Below are positions 58,499-64,000 of a stretch of 64,000 bases of DNA, piece after piece. The notes beneath the pieces were generated by a model. The model was not told where the DNA came from. It ran no database searches and was given only the letters and a program-made list of their open reading frames with translations. The first letter of the stretch is position 1; each line of letters opens with the position of its first letter. Origin of the DNA: DATARR01 sp034666985 (lineage in GTDB: Bacteria > Acidobacteriota > Thermoanaerobaculia > Multivoradales > UBA5704); assembly GCA_034666985.1 (NCBI GenBank), contig JAXDKS010000001.1, positions 69,236-133,235 on the forward strand, given 5' to 3'. The translations under genes and the position numbers were made by a program.

Positions 58499-60610
58499 AT
58501 GTCGAAGCCCCTCTCCGCGGCCGTCGCCGCGCTGGCGATCCTCACCCTCGCCGTCACCGCTCCGGCCGCCCCGCCGGCCGCGAAGGCTCCGGTGGCTGAG
58601 CATGGGCCCGCTTCCCGCGACGTCCTCCTCATCACCATCGACACCCTGCGGGCGGACGCTCCGGGGTTCGCGGGCAACCGCCGGTCGCCGACCCCGTTGC
58701 TCGATCGCTTGGCCGGGCAGGGGCGGGTGTTCACCAACACCCACGCCCACAACGTGGTAACCCTGCCCTCGCACACCAACATCCTCACCGGGCTCTACCC
58801 CTTCCAGCACGGCGTGCGGGACAACACTGGTTTTCGATTGCCGGCCAACGTTCCCACCCTGGCCACCGTGCTCCACGACGCGGGCTTTGCCACGGGCGCC
58901 TTCGTCGGGGCCTTCCCCCTCGACTCGCAGTTCGGGCTCAACCACGGATTCGACGTCTACGACGATCACTATCCCAAGGGCGCCAACGAGGACGAGTTCG
59001 TCATGGCCGAGCGGCGGGGGGACGAGGTGGTGCGCCTGGCCCTGGCGTGGTGGGCGCGGCAGAAGGGGAAGCCCCGCTTCCTCTGGGTCCACCTCTACGA
59101 TCCCCACGCCCCTTATGAGCCGCCCGAGCCCTTCGCCTCCCGCTTCAAGAACAGCCCCTATCTGGGAGAGGTGGCCGCCGCGGACTCTTTTCTGACGCCA
59201 CTTCTGGGTCCGATCCTGGACGGCCGCGAGAAGCCGGCGCTGGTGGTGGTCACCGCCGATCACGGCGAGTCCCTCGGCGAGCATGGCGAGCAATCCCATG
59301 GCCTGTTCGCCTATGAGTCCACCCTCAAGGTGCCGCTTTTCCTCTGGGGAAGGGGGATCGCGCCTGGCAGGGACGCCCGGCCGGCCCGTCATATAGACAT
59401 CTTCCCTACGATCCTCCAGGCCGCCGGGATCGACTCGCCCGCGCCTCGCGGATTGCGCCGTCCCGGCCGGTCGCTCCTCCTGCCGCCCGCGAGTGAAGAT
59501 ACCGACTCCTACTTCGAGTCCCTGTCCACCACCTTCAACCGCGGCTGGGCCCCCCTGCGCGGCCTGCTGCGCAATGGCACGAAGTTCATCGCCCTCCCCC
59601 TGCCCGAGGTCTACGAGCTGCCCAAGGACCCGGGGGAGAAGACCAACCTGATCGAGCGGGAGAGGGCGGCGGCCCGGGGCGTGTTCGCGGCGCTGCCGAA
59701 AGAATCGGAGTGGCCGCCGCGGCGGGACGCCACCAGGCCCGAGGACGAGGCCCGCCTGCGCAGCCTTGGCTACATCCTGGGCTCGGCCGCCCTCAAGAGC
59801 AGCTACGGGCCCGAGGACGATCCCAAGCGGCTGATCGACCTCGACGCCAAGGTCCACGACGTGATCGACCTCTACATGCGCGGCCGGGTGGACGACGCCG
59901 TCCGCCGGGCCCGGGAGCTGGTGGCGGCCCGGCCCTCGATGTCCCTGGGCCACTCGCTGCTGGCCCAGGGGCTCCTGCAGTCGGGGAAGAGGCAGGAGGC
60001 GCTCGACGTTATGCTCAACGCCCGCAAGCTGGGGGCCGTCTCCGACGACCTGCTGCGCCAGCTCGGCCTCACCCTCTCCGAGGTGGGGAGGGCCAACGAG
60101 GCCCTCGACGTGCTGCGGCCGCTGGCCGGGAACGGCGATCCCCAGTCTCTCAACGCCTACGCCCTCGCGCTGTCCGAGGCCGGCCGGCAGAAGGAGGCTT
60201 TCGAGATCCTGCAGCGGATATTGAAAGAGGAGCCGGACGATCCCAAGGCGTGGGAGCAGCTCGGGCTGGTGGAGCTCCGGCTCAGCCACTGGGAGCAGGC
60301 GCGCGACCGCTCGCGGCGGGCCCTGGAGCTCAACCGTAAGCTGCCCCTCTCTTGGAACAACCTGGGCGTGGCCCTCTATCAGCTCGGGCAGAAGAGCGAG
60401 GCCCTGGACGCCTGGCAATCGGCGGTGGACCTCAAGCCCGACCTCTGGGACGCCCTCTGGAACCTCGGCACCAAGGCCGCCGAGCAGGGCAAGACCGCAC
60501 AGGCCCGCAAAGCCCTGGAAAAGTTCGCCGCCGGAGCGCCGGCCGACCAGTACGGTCCGGACATCGACAAGGCGAAAGCGTTTCTGCGGCAGAGTCAGGT
60601 GAAGCCATGA
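58499..60610 (+). CDS. sulfatase-like (alkaline phosphatase superfamily) TPR protein
   Basis: 703 residues from ATG 58499, with a signal peptide (LSAAVAALAILTLAVTAPAAPP). The sulfatase-like domain (about 45-430) has LLITIDTLRADAPGF (first metal Asp), TLPSHTNILTGLYPF, VTADHGESLGEHGEQSHG and the last His-containing segment. The nucleophile position is Thr (T-x-P-S-H) instead of Cys/Ser, as in phosphoethanolamine- or glycerophospho-transferases of the superfamily. TPR repeats follow (about 470-680). It is translationally coupled to a paralogue. Confidence 0.88.
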   Translation: MSKPLSAAVAALAILTLAVTAPAAPPAAKAPVAEHGPASRDVLLITIDTLRADAPGFAGNRRSPTPLLDRLAGQGRVFTNTHAHNVVTLPSHTNILTGLYPFQHGVRDNTGFRLPANVPTLATVLHDAGFATGAFVGAFPLDSQFGLNHGFDVYDDHYPKGANEDEFVMAERRGDEVVRLALAWWARQKGKPRFLWVHLYDPHAPYEPPEPFASRFKNSPYLGEVAAADSFLTPLLGPILDGREKPALVVVTADHGESLGEHGEQSHGLFAYESTLKVPLFLWGRGIAPGRDARPARHIDIFPTILQAAGIDSPAPRGLRRPGRSLLLPPASEDTDSYFESLSTTFNRGWAPLRGLLRNGTKFIALPLPEVYELPKDPGEKTNLIERERAAARGVFAALPKESEWPPRRDATRPEDEARLRSLGYILGSAALKSSYGPEDDPKRLIDLDAKVHDVIDLYMRGRVDDAVRRARELVAARPSMSLGHSLLAQGLLQSGKRQEALDVMLNARKLGAVSDDLLRQLGLTLSEVGRANEALDVLRPLAGNGDPQSLNAYALALSEAGRQKEAFEILQRILKEEPDDPKAWEQLGLVELRLSHWEQARDRSRRALELNRKLPLSWNNLGVALYQLGQKSEALDAWQSAVDLKPDLWDALWNLGTKAAEQGKTAQARKALEKFAAGAPADQYGPDIDKAKAFLRQSQVKP

Positions 60611-63045
60611 AGAGATTGTTTGGAAATTCGGCGCTGAATTCGGCCGCGTGCCCTCCGAAGCCTCACCCCCGGCCCCTCTCCCGGGGGGAGAGGGGGGACT
60701 TGGCTGAAAGCGTGGAGCTTGTAGGGTGCGCTGTGCGCACCGTGGACATCTTTGAAGATACGCAAAGCGCACCCCATGGCAATCCCGTTCGCAGGAGTCA
60801 CCCCTCTCCCCCTGGGAGAGGGGCCGGGGGTGAGGTTTCGAAGGGCAAGCCGGCGACTTTTCAGAGATCCGCCTTCTTCATCCTTCTTCTTACCCTCCTC
60901 ACCGCCTGCCGTCATGGGAGCAACCCCGGAGCCGCCGGCACCGCCGACGTGCCCTCCGGCACTCCCGTCATCCTCATCTCCATCGATACCCTGCGGGCGG
61001 ACCACCTGCCGGCCTACGGCTACAAGGGAGTGGAGACCCCGGCGCTCGACGCCTTCCGGCGCGACGGCGTCCTCTTCGAGCACGCCTACTCCACGACGCC
61101 GCTGACCTTCCCCTCCCACTCGACGCTGCTGACCGGCGTCCTGCCCGCCGTTCACGGCGTGCGCGACAACGTGGGCTACAAGCTCGACGCGGCGAAGATC
61201 GGCAGCGGCGCCTTGCCGTTCCTGCCCGAGATCCTGAAGAAGGCGGGCTATGCCACGGGCGGCGCCGTCTCCGCCTACGTCCTCCAGGGCAAATCGGGTA
61301 TCTCGACCGGCTTCGACTTCTACGAGGACGGCATCGAGTTCCGCACCAACACGGGCCTCGGCGGCCTCCAGCGGCCGGGGAGCGAGACGTTGAATCTCTC
61401 CCGCCCCTGGCTCGAATCGGTGAAGGACAAGCCGTTCTTCTTCTTCTTCCACATCTACGAGCCCCACACCCCGTACGCGCCGCCCGAGCCCTACGCCTCG
61501 CGCTATCCCTCGAAGTACGACGGCGAGATCGCCACCGCCGACCACATCGTGGGCGAGCTGATCGACGATTTCAAGCGGCTGGGCGTCTACGACCGCGCCC
61601 TCGTCGTCCTCCTCTCCGACCATGGCGAGGGGCTGGGCGACCACGGCGAGGAAGAGCACGGCGTGCTGCTCTACAACGAGGCCATCCACGTCCCCCTGAT
61701 GGTCAAGCTGCCGAAGGCGCAGCAGGCCGGGGGGACCACGGCGCGGCCGGTGCAGCTCCTGGACGTGGCCCCCACCGTCCTCGGCCTGCTGGGGCTCGAC
61801 GTGCCCAAGCCCATGCCCGGCGTGTCGCTGCTGGCCGCGAACGTGCCGCCGCGCCGCATCTACTCCGAGACCTTCTACTCCCGCCTCCACTACGGCTGGA
61901 GCGAGCTCTTCTCGCTGATCGACGAGAAGGACCACTACATCGACAGCCCCGACCCCGAGCTCTACGACCGGACGAAGGACCCGAAGGAGACGACCAACGT
62001 CCTGCGCGACGAGCGGCGCGTCTACGCCGCCATGAAGCAGGACCTGGAGGGATTCGACCGCAAGCTCGCGCCCCCGTCCGCGGTCGACGAGGAGACCCGC
62101 CAGGCCATGGCCGCCCTGGGCTACATCTCGGGCGGCGGCCCCACCGAAGGGGCGCTCCCCTCGCCGCGGACCAAGATCGGCTCGCTCAAGGACCTGCGAG
62201 GAGGATTCCAGCTCACCGCCCAGAAGAACTATCCGGCCGCCGTGGCCGCCTTCCGCCGGGTGATCGCCGAGAACCCCAAGATGGTGGACGCCTGGGAGTA
62301 TCTGGGCCGCGCGCTGCAGCGCATGAACCAGAGCGAAGCGGCGCTGGAGGCGTTCAAGGAGGGGCTGAAGATCTCCAACGGCTCGCCCGAGATCGCGGTC
62401 GTCGCGGCCTCCCTCTACTTCGACCTCGGCCGCCTGGACGACGCCGAGACCCATGCCAAGATGGCCCTGGCGGCCCACCCCTCCTTCGCCCACGGCCTGC
62501 TGGCCCAGATCGCCATGGAGCGCAAGCAGCTCGACGTGGCCGAGCGCGAGGCGCGGGCGGCGGGGGAGGACAAGAGCATCCGGGTGGGTCCCCTGGTCAC
62601 CCTGGCCGAAGTGCTCCACGCCAAGAAGGACGACGCTGGCGCCCTGGAGGCTGTGCGCAAGGCCCAGGAGGCCTACAACCAGCGCGAAGCCAAGGACCCG
62701 GAGCTGGTGCGCGGCCTCTACCTGATCCACGGCAAGATCCTGGCCGATCAGGGGGATGCCCAAGGAGCCGAGGCGGCGTTCCGGAAAGAGCTCGAGCTCT
62801 TCCCCGACAACGTCCGCGCCTACTCGAGCCTCGCCATCCTCTACGCCCTCGCCGGCCGCGGCGCCGACGTCGGCCCCATGCTCCAGAAGATGACCGAGGT
62901 CAACCCCAGCCCCCAAGCCTACGCCGAAGCCGTGAAGACCCTGCGCATCCTCAACGATCCGAGGACCGCCACCTCCCTGCTGCGCTACGCCATGGGGAAG
63001 TTCCCGTCGAGCCCGGAGCTGACGAGGCTGACGCAGGGCGGATAG
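60607..63045 (+). CDS. sulfatase-like TPR lipoprotein with repeat element in its N-terminus
   Basis: 812 residues, ATG at 60607 overlapping the previous stop (ATGA). The first 15 codons are followed by about 60 residues encoded by the palindromic element at 60661-60835, without a stop. After it comes a lipobox-type signal FFILLLTLLTAC. The sulfatase-like domain has LISIDTLRADHLPAYGY, TTPLTFPSHSTLLTG with Thr at the nucleophile place, and LLSDHGEGLGDHGEEEHG. TPR repeats fill about 540-810. The signal sequence is now buried by the inserted segment, so export may depend on a later start or be lost. Confidence 0.83.
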   Translation: MKRLFGNSALNSAACPPKPHPRPLSRGERGDLAESVELVGCAVRTVDIFEDTQSAPHGNPVRRSHPSPPGRGAGGEVSKGKPATFQRSAFFILLLTLLTACRHGSNPGAAGTADVPSGTPVILISIDTLRADHLPAYGYKGVETPALDAFRRDGVLFEHAYSTTPLTFPSHSTLLTGVLPAVHGVRDNVGYKLDAAKIGSGALPFLPEILKKAGYATGGAVSAYVLQGKSGISTGFDFYEDGIEFRTNTGLGGLQRPGSETLNLSRPWLESVKDKPFFFFFHIYEPHTPYAPPEPYASRYPSKYDGEIATADHIVGELIDDFKRLGVYDRALVVLLSDHGEGLGDHGEEEHGVLLYNEAIHVPLMVKLPKAQQAGGTTARPVQLLDVAPTVLGLLGLDVPKPMPGVSLLAANVPPRRIYSETFYSRLHYGWSELFSLIDEKDHYIDSPDPELYDRTKDPKETTNVLRDERRVYAAMKQDLEGFDRKLAPPSAVDEETRQAMAALGYISGGGPTEGALPSPRTKIGSLKDLRGGFQLTAQKNYPAAVAAFRRVIAENPKMVDAWEYLGRALQRMNQSEAALEAFKEGLKISNGSPEIAVVAASLYFDLGRLDDAETHAKMALAAHPSFAHGLLAQIAMERKQLDVAEREARAAGEDKSIRVGPLVTLAEVLHAKKDDAGALEAVRKAQEAYNQREAKDPELVRGLYLIHGKILADQGDAQGAEAAFRKELELFPDNVRAYSSLAILYALAGRGADVGPMLQKMTEVNPSPQAYAEAVKTLRILNDPRTATSLLRYAMGKFPSSPELTRLTQGG
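60661..60835. repeat. nested palindromic element (copy 3), inside a coding region
   Basis: Outer arms (22 bases, 60661-60682 and 60814-60835, starting CCTCACCCCCGGCCCCTCTC) are exact complements. The inner left arm GTAGGGTGCGCTGTGCGCAC plus C at 60721-60741 is intact, but its partner has decayed. It matches copies at 22655 and 53287, though here it falls in the coding frame of the lipoprotein. Confidence 0.75.
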
Positions 63046-63060
63046 CGCTCCCTGCTCACA

Positions 63061-63096
63061 GTCCTTGCAGTCCTTGTTATCCTTGCAGTCCTTGGC
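63061..63096. repeat. GTCCTTG 9-nt repeat (single arm)
   Basis: GTCCTTGCA, GTCCTTGTT, ATCCTTGCA and GTCCTTGGC follow in exact 9-base register, starting 15 bases after the sulfatase-like stop. It equals one arm of the hairpins at 15517, 17195 and 35767; no complementary arm is found here. Confidence 0.6.
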
Positions 63097-63124
63097 TTCT
63101 TCCACCCGCCACGCAGGCGCCGGC

Positions 63125-63523
63125 ACCCGGTATACACCTATTCCAGGGGAAAAAGTGTAAGACGGGCCACGCCATACACGTTTTCGGCGGAAATACGTGT
63201 AAGAGACGGCCGAAAACCTCGGTCCAGGGGGAGGGATACACCCCCCCGCCGAAAAAAAGTGGCAAAACAGGACCGGCATACACAGGTTTTTGATCTGGAC
63301 GTGTATAAACGCCCAGGAAAAGGCTCGGCGAGGCGGGTTATACACGTTCAGACCGGAAAGAGGTGTATGGCTGGGGCAATCTGGTGTAGAGCTGCGTGAA
63401 ATCTGTGTAAGGAAACGGAGGAGATACGAGGGGACCCGGGCGGGGGGTGTATAACCCGGGTAGGGGGGTGTATCCCAGAAGCTGGTATGCAGAGTTTTGG
63501 GGAGATTGGGTGTAGAGGGGAGG
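63125..63523. repeat. 19-unit 21-bp phased array with TGTA/TACA motifs
   Basis: 19 consecutive 21-base units with no indel. Sixteen have TGTA, TACA or a one-base variant (GTGTA, ATACAC, GTATG) at nearly the same position (6-14 of the unit), in either orientation; the rest of each unit varies. 21 bases equal two helical turns, so all motifs lie on one face of the DNA. On the minus strand the array is an open frame with a 7-residue period that adds aromatic residues, but a coding role is not supported by start, RBS or composition. Confidence 0.8.
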
Positions 63524-63616
63524 CGGCAACTCGGCCGATCCACCCGCCAGTGTGCCGGTGGAAACCGGAGAGGCGGGGGAGGATGATCTCAGTATGATCG
63601 CCCAGGAGCGCAGATC

Positions 63617-63760
63617 ATGCCGAATGCCCGTGTCCCAGTGACCCTTGCCTCCGAGGTAGTCCACGCCATCGATCGCGAGGAGCTCAACCGGAGCCGCTTC
63701 GTGCTCAACGCCCACTCCGCTCCTGCTGAGCGGCGGCATCGGTTTCGATCGTCGACCTAA
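63617..63760 (+). CDS. small RHH-like (CopG-type) protein, possibly degraded
   Basis: 47 residues. The first 30 (MPNARVPVTLASEVVHAIDR then EELNRSRFVL) match the ribbon-helix-helix of CopG-type antitoxins or regulators: a beta strand, a helix with the AID motif, then the NRSRF turn. The expected second helix is replaced by an unrelated basic tail (NAHSAPAERRHRFRSST), so the gene may be truncated by frameshift. No toxin is seen nearby. An SD is absent except GGAG 17 bases upstream. Confidence 0.5.
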   Translation: MPNARVPVTLASEVVHAIDREELNRSRFVLNAHSAPAERRHRFRSST

Positions 63761-63943
63761 AGCCACCGCGCCTGCCGCCGACTCTACCTTCACGCAGGCG
63801 TGTTTCAAGAGGGCCTGTAACATCTCGATGGCCACCGGCGCCTGTTGAAATCAGGATCCGGCTCGCTGGGTTTCGCTTCCCCCGCGAGCGCTCGTGATCT
63901 CAGGGCGCCCCGCTTCCTCGGGGCTCTACGAAGGAGGTCGGTC

Positions 63944-64000
63944 ATGGTCAACTATCGCGGACGTTGGCGGATCACCGTCACCGGCAAGGACTCCGCCTGG
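63944..64000 (+). CDS. start of an unidentified gene, cut by window end
   Basis: An ATG at 63944 is preceded by AAGGAGG at 6-7 bases, a strong Shine-Dalgarno. The 19 codons in the window read MVNYRGRWRITVTGKDSAW and stay open to the edge. No family is clear. The preceding 180 bases contain no gene. Confidence 0.55.
   Translation, partial: MVNYRGRWRITVTGKDSAW

Noticed and set aside
58241..63543. Long minus-strand frames of 843 and 982 codons
   Set aside because: They are antisense to the two sulfatase-like/TPR genes and have antisense composition rich in Leu, Gly, Arg and His.
63338..63835. 165-codon minus-strand open frame
   Set aside because: It passes antisense through the small RHH-like ORF and the 21-bp array; no domain or start context.

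Overview
The window is high-GC (roughly two thirds G+C), densely coded bacterial DNA. It combines very long secreted repeat proteins (a 2173-residue RHS protein, a TPR-CHAT protein, sulfatase-like/TPR proteins), ECF sigma factors paired with FecR or zinc-finger anti-sigma partners, lipoproteins, RlpA, an outer-membrane barrel and many intergenic palindromes. This suggests a Gram-negative soil or sediment bacterium, most likely Acidobacteriota (Thermoanaerobaculia-like). The placement is inferred from gene style; the window holds no rRNA or other marker, and I found no tRNA.

Layout. 0-3.1 kb: a FecR protein cut by the window edge, its sigma factor and a secreted protein, divergent from an outer-membrane protein across a perfect 22-bp palindrome. 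3.1-15.1 kb: mostly housekeeping (SDR, serine pathway aminotransferase plus serA, ddl, two rlpA paralogues, purB), with a TumE-type toxin pair and a MntA/HepT remnant lying between two copies of the purB 3' end. 15.1-22.6 kb: inverted repeats, a sigma/zinc-finger pair, a secreted PI-PLC-like enzyme, small proteins and the TPR-CHAT protein. 22.9-25.1 kb: arginine deiminase and ornithine carbamoyltransferase. 25.2-25.9 kb: 33 units of an exactly spaced 20-bp repeat. 26.2-35.6 kb: a RAYT-like transposase, a truncated ubiB, and an RHS protein with a GIY-YIG-like tip coupled to a leucine-rich repeat gene. 35.7-53.2 kb: metabolic genes, an AlbA/TPR protein coupled to a BtuF-like protein, two tandem cardiolipin synthase-like genes, an AhpD/peroxidase-related gene with an in-frame TGA at its CxxC cysteine, and two overlapping zinc dehydrogenases. 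53.2-58.5 kb: palindromic elements, a PilZ protein, degraded gene fragments and a DUF262-HipA pair. 58.5-63.0 kb: two coupled sulfatase-like/TPR genes. 63.1-63.5 kb: a 21-bp phased TGTA array, then a small RHH-like ORF and the start of another gene.

The items most worth following are the probable selenoprotein at 49.4 kb (TGA at the catalytic position, followed by a bSECIS-like hairpin), the RHS/GIY-YIG plus LRR cassette, the DUF262-HipA operon, the two helically spaced repeat arrays (20 and 21 bp), a family of AAGGAC hairpins with 9-nt periodicity, and two toxin-antitoxin-like modules lying between duplicated gene ends.
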